The notes under the pieces: generated by a model
What the model saw: only the letters and a program-made list of their open reading frames with translations
What the model was told of the DNA's origin: nothing
The model's database searches: none
Translations under genes and position numbers: made by a program
Part shown: piece after piece, positions 49,989 through 58,115 of the stretch
Position numbering within the stretch: position 1 is the stretch's first letter
How the letters are laid out: every line of letters starts with the position of its first letter
Source: Bog-756 sp963756515
Lineage (GTDB): Bacteria > Actinomycetota > Acidimicrobiia > Acidimicrobiales > RAAP-2
Reading direction: 5' to 3'
Length of the DNA stretch: 64,000 nucleotides
Assembly: GCA_963756515.1 (NCBI GenBank)
Contig: CAVWNV010000012.1
Span: forward strand, 124,001 to 188,000

Positions 49989-50801
49989 ATGGGCGAAATC
50001 GTTCCGGCCTCGCTGACGCTGGCCACGTTCAACATGCACATGGGGGTCGACGGCTGGGGCAGGCCATACGACGTGGCCGGGCAGTGCCGGGCCCTCGACG
50101 CCGACGTCCTGGTCCTGCAGGAGTCGTGGTCCCCCGAGGACGGGAGCCCGAGCACGGCCGGGCGAATCGCCTCGGCCATCGGGTACGACATCGTGGCCGA
50201 GGTGGCGCTGGCCCGGGGCAAGCTCTTCTCGCCCCACCCCTCCGCCGGCGACCGCTGGGGTCCGTCACTGATCCAGACCCGCAAGACGCTCCGCATCGAC
50301 GGGGAACGGTGGGCCTCAACCCATGAGCCGGACGACCGTTCCTTCGCCCGGGGACGGTGGGGCATGGCCGTGCTGGCCCGGATTCCGGTTCACGACGTCT
50401 CGGTGATCCCGCTGGGCAAGCTTCGCCGGGACCCGGCCCGACGGGCCCTGATGAGCTGCGTCGCCGATCTGGAGGGTGGGCCGCTCACCATCCTCGGGAC
50501 CCACATGGCCCACATCACCCACGGATCGCACGCCCAGTACCGTCTGCTGGGGACCAAGCTGCCGCCAGTGACCACGGCGGCGGTGCTGACCGGAGACATG
50601 AACCTGTGGGGACCCCCGGTGAGCTCGTACGTCCGCGGGTGGCGGCGGGGGATCATCGGCAGGACCTGGCCGGCCCCGCGCCCCCACAGCCAGCTCGACC
50701 ACATGATGGTCACACCACCGGTATCGGTGCTCGAGGCCCATATCGGCGAGTTCGCCGGTTCCGACCATCGGCCGGTGGTGGCCACCCTGGCCGTGACCTG
50801 A
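49989..50801 (+). CDS. Endonuclease/exonuclease/phosphatase (EEP) family protein
   Basis: 270 aa. The EEP metal-site residues appear in order: Asn of LATFNMHMG, Glu of VLVLQESW, the His of LGTHMAH, Asp-Asn of LTGDMNLWG and the closing SDHRPVVA. Members cleave phosphodiesters in nucleic acids, phosphoinositides or sphingomyelin. No signal peptide. Five bases after the CoA-transferase, so possibly cotranscribed. Exact substrate unknown. Confidence 0.87.
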   Translation: MGEIVPASLTLATFNMHMGVDGWGRPYDVAGQCRALDADVLVLQESWSPEDGSPSTAGRIASAIGYDIVAEVALARGKLFSPHPSAGDRWGPSLIQTRKTLRIDGERWASTHEPDDRSFARGRWGMAVLARIPVHDVSVIPLGKLRRDPARRALMSCVADLEGGPLTILGTHMAHITHGSHAQYRLLGTKLPPVTTAAVLTGDMNLWGPPVSSYVRGWRRGIIGRTWPAPRPHSQLDHMMVTPPVSVLEAHIGEFAGSDHRPVVATLAVT

Positions 50802-50882
50802 GCGGGGCGGGGCGGGGCGGGGCGGGGCGGGGCGGGGCGGGGCGGGGCGGGCGGGGCGAGGCGGGGCGGGGCGGGGCGGGGG
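50802..50882 (+). repeat. GGGGC pentanucleotide repeat tract (about 16 units)
   Basis: The tract begins right after the stop at 50801 and runs to 50882, with nine uninterrupted GGGGC units, then units varied to GGGC, GAGGC and GGGGGC. The G-rich strand is the coding strand and would form G-quadruplexes. The -35 position of the next gene's promoter falls inside it. Confidence 0.93.
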
Positions 50883-50899
50883 CGCGTTACCTTCTTGCC

Positions 50900-51688
50900 A
50901 TGACCGATCCGCTGGCCGACTTCGAGCCGTCCGAGTTCACCCACGGGGGTGATACCCGCGTCATCTATCGCACCGGGTCGGGTCCGGCCGTCATCGTGAT
51001 CAGCGAGATGCCCGGCATCACGCCCGCCGTGGCCGCGTTCGCCCGGAAGGTGGCCGCGGCTGGGCTCACCGCGGTGATGCCCCACCTGTTCGGCCAGGAC
51101 GGGCGGACCCCGACCATCGGCTACACCCTCGGGTCGTTGACCCGGGCCTGCGTGGCCAGGGAGTTCACGGTGCTGGCCACCGGCCGGACCAGCCCGGTCA
51201 TCGACTGGCTCCGGGCCCTGGCCCGCCACCAACACCAGCAGTGCGGTGGCCCGGGCGTGGGCGCGGTCGGCATGTGCTTCACCGGGGGCTTCGCCCTGGG
51301 GATGATGGTGGACGACGTGGTGGTGGCGCCGGTGCTCAGCCAGCCTTCCCTCCCCTTCCCCGTGACCAGGGCCCAGCGTCGCGACGTCGGCCTGTCCGAC
51401 CAGGACGTCCGGCGGGTGCAGGAACGTGCCGTCGCCGGCTGCCAGGTGCTCGGGCTCCGGTTCACAGGTGACAGGGCCAGCCCGCCCGCCCGCTTCGAGC
51501 ACCTGCGGGAGTTGCTCGGCGACGCATTCATCGGCGTCGAGCTGGACTCCTCCCCGGGCAATCCCCACGGCCATCCCAAAACGGCCCACTCGGTACTCAC
51601 CGAGCATCTCGACGACCGCCCCGGCACGCCCACCCGGGCCGCCCTCGACCAGGTCCTGGCGTTCTTCACCCAACGCCTCGGGGTCTGA
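50900..51688 (+). CDS. Dienelactone hydrolase family protein
   Basis: 262 aa. The nucleophile elbow is VGAVGMCFTGGFALG with Cys, as in carboxymethylenebutenolidase; preceding strands VIVISEMPGITPAVAAFARKVA and VMPHLFG also fit. His is in NPHGHPK-like region near 225. No ribosome-binding site; TACCTT (50888-50893) ends 6 bases before the ATG, so the mRNA is probably leaderless. It would open lactone rings in aromatic breakdown, but the insert after the elbow is unlike classical DLH, so the substrate may differ. Confidence 0.83.
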   Translation: MTDPLADFEPSEFTHGGDTRVIYRTGSGPAVIVISEMPGITPAVAAFARKVAAAGLTAVMPHLFGQDGRTPTIGYTLGSLTRACVAREFTVLATGRTSPVIDWLRALARHQHQQCGGPGVGAVGMCFTGGFALGMMVDDVVVAPVLSQPSLPFPVTRAQRRDVGLSDQDVRRVQERAVAGCQVLGLRFTGDRASPPARFEHLRELLGDAFIGVELDSSPGNPHGHPKTAHSVLTEHLDDRPGTPTRAALDQVLAFFTQRLGV

Positions 51689-51698
51689 TCCCCACGCC

Positions 51699-52577
51699 GT
51701 GAACGGGCTGGCCTCGGCGTGGAGGGACCGCGGCGAGGAGACCGAACTGTGCGGTCGGACGGTGTTCGTCGTCGACATCGCCCCCGACGGTCCCGAGCTC
51801 CGACCGCCGCTGCTCGTGCTGCACGGCTTCCCCACCTCGTCGTTCGACTTCCACCGGGTGGTGGACCGACTGGCCACCCATCGCCGGGTCCTGCTCTTCG
51901 ACATGATCGGCTACGGACTGTCGGAGAAGCCGGATGTGGCCTACACCGTGGCCGCCCAGGCCGACGTGGCCATGGCCCTCGTGGCGCGGGCCGGCCTGGA
52001 CCGGCTGGGCCTCCTGACCCACGACGTGGGCGACACCGTGGGGGGCGAGTTGCTGGCGCGCCAGCTCGAGGGCGACTGGGACGTGGTGATCACCGACAGG
52101 GCCCTCACCAACGGCAGCATCTACATCGACCTGGCCCAGCTCAGCGAGGGCCAGCTCCTACTGCTGGCGCTGCCCGACGAGCGGCTGTCCGACGCCACTC
52201 CTCTCGGTCGGGACGCGGTGGTGGCCGGCATCGCCGCCACGTTCAGTCCTGTCTCGGCGGTCGACGACACCGAGACTTCGGCCCAGTGGCAGATGATCGC
52301 CCATGGGAGCGGGGAGCGACTCCTCCCCCGCCTCATCCGGTACATCGATGAGCGACGGCGCCACGAGCGGCGGTTCACCGGGGCCATCGAGCGCCACCCT
52401 TCGCCCCTGGCCGTGGTGTGGGGCGGGGACGACCCGATCGCCGTGCCGGCCATGACCGAGCGACTGCGGCGGGCCCGGCCCGACATCGGGTTGGCCGTGT
52501 TGGAAGGGGTCGGCCACTACCCCATGGTCGAAGCGCCGGACCGGTTCCTCGACGCCCTGGGCCGGCTGGCCGGCTGA
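51699..52577 (+). CDS. Alpha/beta hydrolase, epoxide hydrolase/dehalogenase-like with Asp nucleophile
   Basis: 292 aa from GTG 51699. Oxyanion HGFPTSSFDF, nucleophile elbow THDVGDTVGGELLA (Asp where lipases have Ser, as in epoxide hydrolases, haloalkane dehalogenases and MEST-like proteins), and C-terminal VVWGGDDPIAVP with His in VGHYPMVEAP. Starts 10 bases after the dienelactone hydrolase stop; the two are likely an operon. Reaction on an epoxide or halide is inferred from the Asp. Confidence 0.87.
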   Translation: MNGLASAWRDRGEETELCGRTVFVVDIAPDGPELRPPLLVLHGFPTSSFDFHRVVDRLATHRRVLLFDMIGYGLSEKPDVAYTVAAQADVAMALVARAGLDRLGLLTHDVGDTVGGELLARQLEGDWDVVITDRALTNGSIYIDLAQLSEGQLLLLALPDERLSDATPLGRDAVVAGIAATFSPVSAVDDTETSAQWQMIAHGSGERLLPRLIRYIDERRRHERRFTGAIERHPSPLAVVWGGDDPIAVPAMTERLRRARPDIGLAVLEGVGHYPMVEAPDRFLDALGRLAG

Positions 52578-52605
52578 GAACTCCCCGGCCGGCCGGTGGC
52601 CGGAG

Positions 52606-53409
52606 TCAGACGGTGCACAGCACCTCACCATGGAGGACGGCGAACCAGCCGTCCGGTGCCGACGCCCAACGACGCCACGCCTCGGCGAAGGCGGCGAGGT
52701 CGTTGTCGGTGGCGATGCCCCGGGACGCGAGCTGCCCGGCCATGGAGGACCGGGTGAACCGGTCGGCCCACAGGCCCCCCCACCAGGCCCGGTCCTCCGG
52801 CGTGGCGAAGCACCAGGTGGACGCGCACGGGTGCACTGAGGCGAACCCGACCTCGAGCGCCCAGTGGAGCAGTCGGCGGCCGGCGTCCCAGTTGGCCCCG
52901 TTGACCCGGGTCAGCGCGCCGTAGGCGGCCATGGCCCGGTCGAGTTCGGGGTCGTCGGGGAAGTACCGCATGGCCGGATAGTCCGAGTCCCGGACGGCCA
53001 CCACCCCGCCCGGGCGGCAGACCCGCCGCATCTCGCCGAGAGCCGCCACCGGATCACCCACATGCTGGAGCACCTGGTGGGCGTGGACCACATCGAAGGA
53101 CCCGTCGCCGAACCGCAGGTCGAAGACGGTCCCCACCTCGAACGTGACGTTGCCCACACCGGCTTCGACCGCGGTGGACCGGGCCTCGACCACGACCTCC
53201 GCGGAGGCGTCCACCCCGGTCACCGACCCCGGCGACACCAGGCGGGCCAGGTCGCAGGTGATGGTGCCCGGTCCGCACCCCACGTCCAACAGATTCTGGC
53301 CGGGTCGCAGCCGGGACAGGAGGTAGCCGGCCGAGTTCTCCGCCGTCCGCCAGCGGTGGGACCGCAGCACGCTCTCGTGATGGCCGTGGGTGTAGGGGAC
53401 GTCGGTCAT
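52606..53409 (-). CDS. Class I SAM-dependent methyltransferase
   Basis: I favour ATG 53409 (267 aa), since the domain starts with HESVLRSHRWRTAENSA soon after; the frame is open to 53496. Motif I is LLDVGCGPGTITCDLA, motif II acid in VTGVDAS, motif III FDVVHAHQVLQHV. The pattern is that of the UbiE/Coq5-like Methyltransf_11 group acting on small molecules. It is downstream of the Nudix gene on the same strand. Substrate unknown. Confidence 0.88.
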   Translation of the reverse strand: MTDVPYTHGHHESVLRSHRWRTAENSAGYLLSRLRPGQNLLDVGCGPGTITCDLARLVSPGSVTGVDASAEVVVEARSTAVEAGVGNVTFEVGTVFDLRFGDGSFDVVHAHQVLQHVGDPVAALGEMRRVCRPGGVVAVRDSDYPAMRYFPDDPELDRAMAAYGALTRVNGANWDAGRRLLHWALEVGFASVHPCASTWCFATPEDRAWWGGLWADRFTRSSMAGQLASRGIATDNDLAAFAEAWRRWASAPDGWFAVLHGEVLCTV

Positions 53410-53482
53410 CGCCAAAGCATGGGCCCCGTCCGACCCTGCCGTCGAGCCTGGCGTCGGAGTGACCCGGGCACTCCTGGTCCCA

Positions 53483-53956
53483 TCACGGTCGGACACCGGC
53501 GACCGGCCGTCCCCCCTCGAGGTAGACGGTACCGGGCGAAGCGGCCAGCCCCTGGGCCACCCGGCGCCCCACCGGGCCGCTGAGCAGTCGGTCCGCGTCC
53601 CCGGGCGTCACCCACCGGCACGCGCTGATCTCCTCGGCCTGCAGGACGATCTCGTCCCGGGCCGCCTCGTCGACGGTGCCGCAGTCGAAGAGGAACCGCA
53701 GCCCCCCGGGTCGGTGGGCCCTGGGTCGGAGGAAGTCCACGCAGACCAGTCGGCCGCTGTCGGTCGTCAGTCCGGTCTCCTCCAGTACCTCGCGCCGGCA
53801 CCCCTCCCACGGGGACTCGCCGTCCGCCTCGATCTGGCCCCCCGGTATGGTCCAACCCGATTTGTAGGTCGGCTTGAGGATCAGCAACCGGCCCTCCCCG
53901 TCCCGGATCAGACCCCCGGCCGAGGCGGGAATGCGGGGGATGGGGAAGTCGATCAT
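53483..53956 (-). CDS. Nudix hydrolase
   Basis: 157 aa. The Nudix box reads GGQIEADGESPWEGCRREVL with EETGL after it, the version with one extra residue (EADGES) common in actinobacteria. The strand RLLILKPTYKSGWTIPGGQ before it is standard. It hydrolyses a nucleoside diphosphate linked to another moiety. Divergent from the next membrane-protein gene with 48 bases between starts. Confidence 0.9.
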   Translation of the reverse strand: MIDFPIPRIPASAGGLIRDGEGRLLILKPTYKSGWTIPGGQIEADGESPWEGCRREVLEETGLTTDSGRLVCVDFLRPRAHRPGGLRFLFDCGTVDEAARDEIVLQAEEISACRWVTPGDADRLLSGPVGRRVAQGLAASPGTVYLEGGRPVAGVRP

Positions 53957-54004
53957 GGGTCAATCATCACCGAATTGGCCCGACCCCGGTGCCACTATCG
54001 AGCC

Positions 54005-54511
54005 ATGTCCTCCTTGTTCACCCACCATCCTCACCCCTACGTCGACGCCCGCAAGGTCCTCACGCCGGTCAAGACGAAGGATCAGCTGCCGACATCCAGC
54101 GCGGCCGATCGCTTCAACTCGTGGTTGGCCATCAAGATCACCGGCGGTGTGGGCACCATGTGGTGCGCCTACGCCTTTTTCGTCCTGGCCCTCCTCGGGC
54201 TGCCGGCTGCCCTCCACCCGGGCGGGGAGGGGATCATCGCCTGGATCGCGCAGACCTTCCTCCAACTGGTGCTGTTGTCCATCATCATCGTGGGCCAGAA
54301 CATCCTGAGTGCCGCGGCCGACAAGCGCTCGGAGGCCACCTACAAGGATGCCGACGCCGTGCTGCACGAGGCCCTCGAGATCCAGAAGCACCTCGAGGCC
54401 CAGGACCAGGCCATCGAGAGCATTCTGGCCGTGGTGCGGGCCGGGTCACCATCCCGACCGGGTGACACCGCCCCGTCACCGGATCCACCGCCCGGACCGG
54501 CCCCGGCCTGA
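54005..54511 (+). CDS. Small membrane protein with C-terminal coiled coil (DUF1003-like)
   Basis: 168 aa. Two membrane spans (WCAYAFFVLALLGLPAAL and IAWIAQTFLQLVLLSIIIVG) separated by a short loop, then ADKRSEATYKDADAVLHEAL, a helix likely to form a coiled coil, and a Pro-rich tail. The layout (ADR-F, two spans, QN---ADK) resembles DUF1003 proteins. CACTAT ends 6 bases before the ATG, suggesting a leaderless transcript. Function unknown. Confidence 0.7.
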   Translation: MSSLFTHHPHPYVDARKVLTPVKTKDQLPTSSAADRFNSWLAIKITGGVGTMWCAYAFFVLALLGLPAALHPGGEGIIAWIAQTFLQLVLLSIIIVGQNILSAAADKRSEATYKDADAVLHEALEIQKHLEAQDQAIESILAVVRAGSPSRPGDTAPSPDPPPGPAPA

Positions 54512-54545
54512 TGACCCGGGGCCGCCGGCGACGGGGGCCGAGGCG

Positions 54546-55934
54546 CTAAGGGCGGGCCATGTTGTCGAAGCGGGTGTGGTGGCCGATGAAGGCCAGGCGC
54601 TGCACACCGGTGGGACCGTTGCGGTGCTTGGCCACGTGGATCTCCGCCGTGCCCTGGCTCTCGGTCGACTCCGGGTTGTAGATCTCGTCGCGGTAGATGA
54701 ACATGACCACGTCGGAGTCCTGCTCGATCGAGCCCGACTCGCGCAGGTCGGCCAGCATCGGGCGCTTGTCCTGCCGCTGCTCCAGACCTCGGGACAGCTG
54801 GGACAGGGCCACCACCGGCACCTCGAGCTCGCGGGCCAGGATCTTGAGCCCACGGCTGATCTCGGACACCTCGACCTGTCGGTTCTCCGCCCCGTGCCGG
54901 CCGGTCATCAGCTGCAGGTAGTCCACCACCACCAGGCCGAGACCCACGCGGCTCTTGAGCCTCCGGGCCCGGGCGCGTATGTCCATGACCGTGAGGTTCG
55001 GATTGTCGTCGATGAAGATGGGCGCCTCGCTCATCCGGCTGATGGCGTTGCCCACCTTGGCCCAGTCGGCCTCGCGCAGGTTTCCGGTCCGCATCCGGTT
55101 GGCATCGACCCTGGCCTCCGATCCCAGCAGGCGTTGGGTGAGCTCCATGTGGCTCATCTCCAGCGAGAACAGCAGGGTCGGGACGTTGAGCTTGATACCG
55201 GCGTGGGCCACCATCCCCAGGGCGAATGCCGTCTTCCCCATGGAGGGGCGGGCACCGACCACGATCAGGTTCGACGGTTGCAGGCCGGCCAGCTGCTCGT
55301 CCAGATCGGTGTAGCCGGTGGCCAGGCCGGTGATGGCGTCACCCTGGTCGTAGAGTCGCTGCAGGTGATCGAGGCCGTCACCGAGCAGATCGCGCAACGG
55401 GGTGAGTGAGTCCACCACTCGACGCTGGGCCACGTCGAAGACCAGGCTTTCGGCCCGGTCCAGCACGTGGGAGACGTCCTCGGGAACGCTGTATCCCAGC
55501 TCGGTGATCTCGCCGGCCACCGATACCAGCCGGCGCAACAGAGCGTGTTCCTCGATGATGCGGGCGTAGTAGTCAGCATTGCCGATCGACGGAGTGTTGG
55601 CCTGGAGCGAGACGAACACCGAGGGGTCGCCGATGGTCTCGAGCAGCCCGCGCCGGCGGAGCTCCTCCGACACGGTCACCCAGTCGGCCGGCTCCCCCTG
55701 GCTGAACAGCGAGGTGATGGCCCCGAAGATGTGCCCGTGCGACGACTTGTAGAAGTCCTCGGGCTTGCAGATCTCCATGGCCGACGCGATGGCGTCCCGG
55801 GACAGCAGCATGGCGCCCAGGAGGGACTCCTCCGCCTCGAGACTGTGGGGGGGGATGCGGCCGGCCGGCGTCCCGCCACCCGGATGGGGGGTGACCAGAC
55901 GTCGGGGTCGCGTGTCGTCAACAGCTTGCACCAT
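54546..55934 (-). CDS. dnaB: Replicative DNA helicase
   Basis: 462 aa, no intein. The N-terminal domain starts PPHSLEAEESLLGAMLLS; the RecA-like domain has Walker A GARPSMGKTAFALG, Walker B LGLVVVDYLQLM and the closing SGSIEQDSDVVMFIYR. The hexamer unwinds DNA at the replication fork in the cytoplasm. It is downstream of rplI by 208 bases on the same strand, the standard actinobacterial order rpsF-ssb-rpsR-rplI-dnaB; the gap may hold its own promoter. Confidence 0.97.
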   Translation of the reverse strand: MVQAVDDTRPRRLVTPHPGGGTPAGRIPPHSLEAEESLLGAMLLSRDAIASAMEICKPEDFYKSSHGHIFGAITSLFSQGEPADWVTVSEELRRRGLLETIGDPSVFVSLQANTPSIGNADYYARIIEEHALLRRLVSVAGEITELGYSVPEDVSHVLDRAESLVFDVAQRRVVDSLTPLRDLLGDGLDHLQRLYDQGDAITGLATGYTDLDEQLAGLQPSNLIVVGARPSMGKTAFALGMVAHAGIKLNVPTLLFSLEMSHMELTQRLLGSEARVDANRMRTGNLREADWAKVGNAISRMSEAPIFIDDNPNLTVMDIRARARRLKSRVGLGLVVVDYLQLMTGRHGAENRQVEVSEISRGLKILARELEVPVVALSQLSRGLEQRQDKRPMLADLRESGSIEQDSDVVMFIYRDEIYNPESTESQGTAEIHVAKHRNGPTGVQRLAFIGHHTRFDNMARP

Positions 55935-56142
55935 GGTCCGTCAACCCTCGCCGAGATGCCCTGTGGAGCGTAAGGGTCTCTTCCTGGGGAAATGACCGAA
56001 GCACGGTGTGGACGACGCGTGGACAAGCGGACCTCGCCTGCGGACGGTGGAGTGCACGCCGCCATCTTCCCCGGAGGCTGTGACGCGCCGGTGGATGCCG
56101 GTCGCCCCTGGCCACGACCGGCCCGGCGTCGCCGCGGTGGGC

Positions 56143-56589
56143 CTAGCCCTCGGCGGCGACGTCCACGGTCAGCTCGAACACCACGCCGCCGACCAGCTCC
56201 ACCCGGACACTGTGCTCCCCCACCGTCTTGATGGGCTCGTCGAGCATGAGGTCCTTGCGGTCGATCACCGCACCGGTCTGCACCTCCACCTGCCGCACGA
56301 TGTCGGCAGCCGAAACCGAGCCGAACAGGCGGTCGCCGGTCGCCCTGGCCTGCAGGTTGATCACGTTGCCGACCAGGGTGCGGGCCACCGTCTCGGAGGA
56401 CTCTCGGTCGCGGGCGTCACGCAGGTCACGCGACCGCCGCATGGCCGCGGCCTGGCCCTCGATGCCGGCAGAGGCGGCCACGGCCTTCCCGGCCGGAAGG
56501 AGGTGGTTGCGGGCGAAGCCGCCGGAGACGTCGATGATGTCCCCGCGCTTCCCCACCCCGTCGATGTCGCTGCGCAGGAGAACCTTCAT
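56143..56589 (-). CDS. rplI: 50S ribosomal protein L9
   Basis: 148 aa. The N-terminal signature KVLLRSDIDGVGKRGDIIDV, GGFARNHLLPAGKAV and the C-terminal domain ending VRVELVGGVVFELTVDV are all present. bL9 sits at the base of the L1 stalk and helps keep reading frame. One base separates it from the rpsR stop, so translation is coupled. Confidence 0.97.
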   Translation of the reverse strand: MKVLLRSDIDGVGKRGDIIDVSGGFARNHLLPAGKAVAASAGIEGQAAAMRRSRDLRDARDRESSETVARTLVGNVINLQARATGDRLFGSVSAADIVRQVEVQTGAVIDRKDLMLDEPIKTVGEHSVRVELVGGVVFELTVDVAAEG

Positions 56590-56590
56590 G

Positions 56591-57124
56591 TCAGGCCTCC
56601 TCGCCCTCGACGACGACCTCGTCGACCACCAACTCGGTCACGGAACCGTCGCCGGTGCCCGTGACCTCGAGCACCTCTTCGTCGACCACCTCGACCACGA
56701 CGGCGCGCGGCGCGTCGTCGGCCACCGCGTTCGACGTGGCGTCGGCCGACAGCGAGCGCTCCTCGTCCCGACGGCCCCGCCCGGAGCCACCCTGGCCTCC
56801 GTAACCACCCTCGCGGCCGCCCCGGCCGCCGCGGCCGCCGGGCCGCTCCGTGGTGGTGCGCTGGGTGTACGGCAACAGGACCAGCTCACGCGCCGTCTTG
56901 ATGGCGATGGCCACGTCCCGTTGATGCTGGGTGCAGTTCCCCGACACCCGGCGGGCACGGATCTTCCCCCGGTCGCTCATGTACTTGCGCAGGAGACCGA
57001 CATCCTTGTAGTCGACCCACTCCACCCGGTCCTTGCACAGGGCGCAGGGCTTCTTCTTGATCCGCCGGCCGGTGTCCTTGGGGGAGCGCCGGGTGGTCCC
57101 TCCACGATCGTTGTTACGTGCCAT
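56591..57124 (-). CDS. rpsR: 30S ribosomal protein S18 with long RGG/acidic C-terminal tail
   Basis: 177 aa, about twice the usual 75-90. The core is residues 22-88 (CALCKDRVEWVDYKDVGLL, RARRVSGNCTQHQRDVAIAI) and keeps a zinc-type site C27, C30, C64, H67. Residues 95-119 are an arginine-glycine stretch (GGRGGRGGREGGYGG) and 133-177 are rich in Asp, Glu and Val. The frame is uninterrupted and codon use is normal, so it is not a misjoined gene. The tail is followed after one base by rplI. Core identity is certain; tail function unknown. Confidence 0.95.
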   Translation of the reverse strand: MARNNDRGGTTRRSPKDTGRRIKKKPCALCKDRVEWVDYKDVGLLRKYMSDRGKIRARRVSGNCTQHQRDVAIAIKTARELVLLPYTQRTTTERPGGRGGRGGREGGYGGQGGSGRGRRDEERSLSADATSNAVADDAPRAVVVEVVDEEVLEVTGTGDGSVTELVVDEVVVEGEEA

Positions 57125-57126
57125 GA

Positions 57127-57621
57127 CTAGAAGGGCTCCTCGCTGTATCCATATCCCTGTTCGCCGGACGGGCCCGAGCCGCCGCCCGCCTGGGCACCCC
57201 CGCCGCCCCGGCCGCCGCCTCCGCCGCCACCGCCGGCACCGCCCTCACCCGGTGTCCGCCGCTCGTTCTTCGTGACCTGGGCGGTGGCCCACCGGATGCT
57301 CGGACCGATCTCGTCCGCCACCACCTCGACCTTGGACCGCTTGTCGCCGTCGGGTGTCTCCCAGCTCCGCTGCTCGAGCCGGCCGGTGACGATCACCCGC
57401 GAGCCGCGGCTCAGGCTTTCGGCCGCGTTCTCGGCCATCTCACGCCAGCACACCACGTCGAAGAACGACGTGGCCTCTTCCCACTCCTGGGTCTGCCGGT
57501 TCTGCCACCGCCGGTTGACGGCCAGTCCGAAGCTCGACGTGGCCTGGCCGGTGTTGGTGAAGCGGAGCTCGGGATCCCGCGTGATGTTCCCGACCAGTGT
57601 GACGACATTTCCGTTGGCCAT
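57127..57621 (-). CDS. ssb: Single-stranded DNA-binding protein
   Basis: 164 aa. The OB fold (VVTLVGNITRDPELRFTNTG, SFFDVVCWREMAENA, GSRVIVTGRLEQRSWE) is followed by a Gly-rich linker (about 118-150) and the acidic tip GYSEEPF that docks partner proteins. It coats single-stranded DNA in replication and repair. Two to three bases separate it from both ribosomal neighbours. Confidence 0.96.
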   Translation of the reverse strand: MANGNVVTLVGNITRDPELRFTNTGQATSSFGLAVNRRWQNRQTQEWEEATSFFDVVCWREMAENAAESLSRGSRVIVTGRLEQRSWETPDGDKRSKVEVVADEIGPSIRWATAQVTKNERRTPGEGGAGGGGGGGGRGGGGAQAGGGSGPSGEQGYGYSEEPF

Positions 57622-57624
57622 GGA

Positions 57625-57957
57625 TCAGCCCTCCCCAGTGGTAGCGGCGGCGGCACGGCGGCCGGCCACCTTGTCCGGAATACGCATGGCCTTGTGTCGG
57701 AGCACCTCGTCGGCCAGTACGAAGACCCGCTCCATGTCGGCCACGGCCGGTGGCTCGGCGGTGAGCTCGATGACGACGTAGTAGCCCTCGCGCTTGTGTT
57801 GGACCTCGTAGGCGAAGGTCCGTCGACCCCACCGCTCCACGCGGCCGGCCGACCCGCCCTTGGCCTTGAGCGCCTCGAGCGCCCGGTCGAGGACGCCGTT
57901 CACGGCGGCCTCGTCGGCGCCGGTGTCGAATATGACCATGACTTCGTAGGGCCGCAT
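57625..57957 (-). CDS. rpsF: 30S ribosomal protein S6
   Basis: 110 aa from ATG 57957, which has GGAGGTGAG at the right distance; the frame is open upstream but without conserved sequence. Signatures RPYEVMVIFDTGADE, RRTFAYEVQHKREGYYVVIEL and VLRHKAMRI. bS6 pairs with S18 on the 30S platform. First gene of the operon. Confidence 0.96.
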   Translation of the reverse strand: MRPYEVMVIFDTGADEAAVNGVLDRALEALKAKGGSAGRVERWGRRTFAYEVQHKREGYYVVIELTAEPPAVADMERVFVLADEVLRHKAMRIPDKVAGRRAAAATTGEG

Positions 57958-58072
57958 GTGCGGCTCACCTCCCTCTGGATCGGACCGCGGACGGCCCGAG
58001 CCCCACGGCGTGGGGCAGGTCGGAACGGGAAAGGCCACCACTCGGGTGGCCGTGAGATTCGGGCCTACTCTA
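57958..58072 (-). promoter_or_regulatory. Promoter and leader of the rpsF operon
   Basis: TAGAGT (58072-58067) is a likely -10. The transcript would start near 58060 and soon form a stem GGCCACC/GGTGGCC (58051-58033), then a CCCCAC-GCC-GTGGGG stem nearer the start. S6:S18 complexes bind rpsF leaders in many bacteria; the CCG bulge of that motif could be in the second stem, but I cannot confirm it by eye. Confidence 0.45.
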
Positions 58073-58115
58073 CCGGCAAACCGGCGGCGGTTGGACCGGG
58101 CCGCCCCGGGCGCCT

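Noticed and set aside
50802..50882. CRISPR-like array
   Set aside because: A continuous five-base simple repeat without spacers.
50390..51904. Long minus-strand frame through the GGGGC tract
   Set aside because: Its Pro/Arg-rich repeat is just the translated simple repeat; genes on the plus strand have clear motifs.
56591..57124. S18 tail as a separate gene or frameshift artefact
   Set aside because: The frame is continuous, there is no internal start signal, and spacing to rplI is the normal one base.
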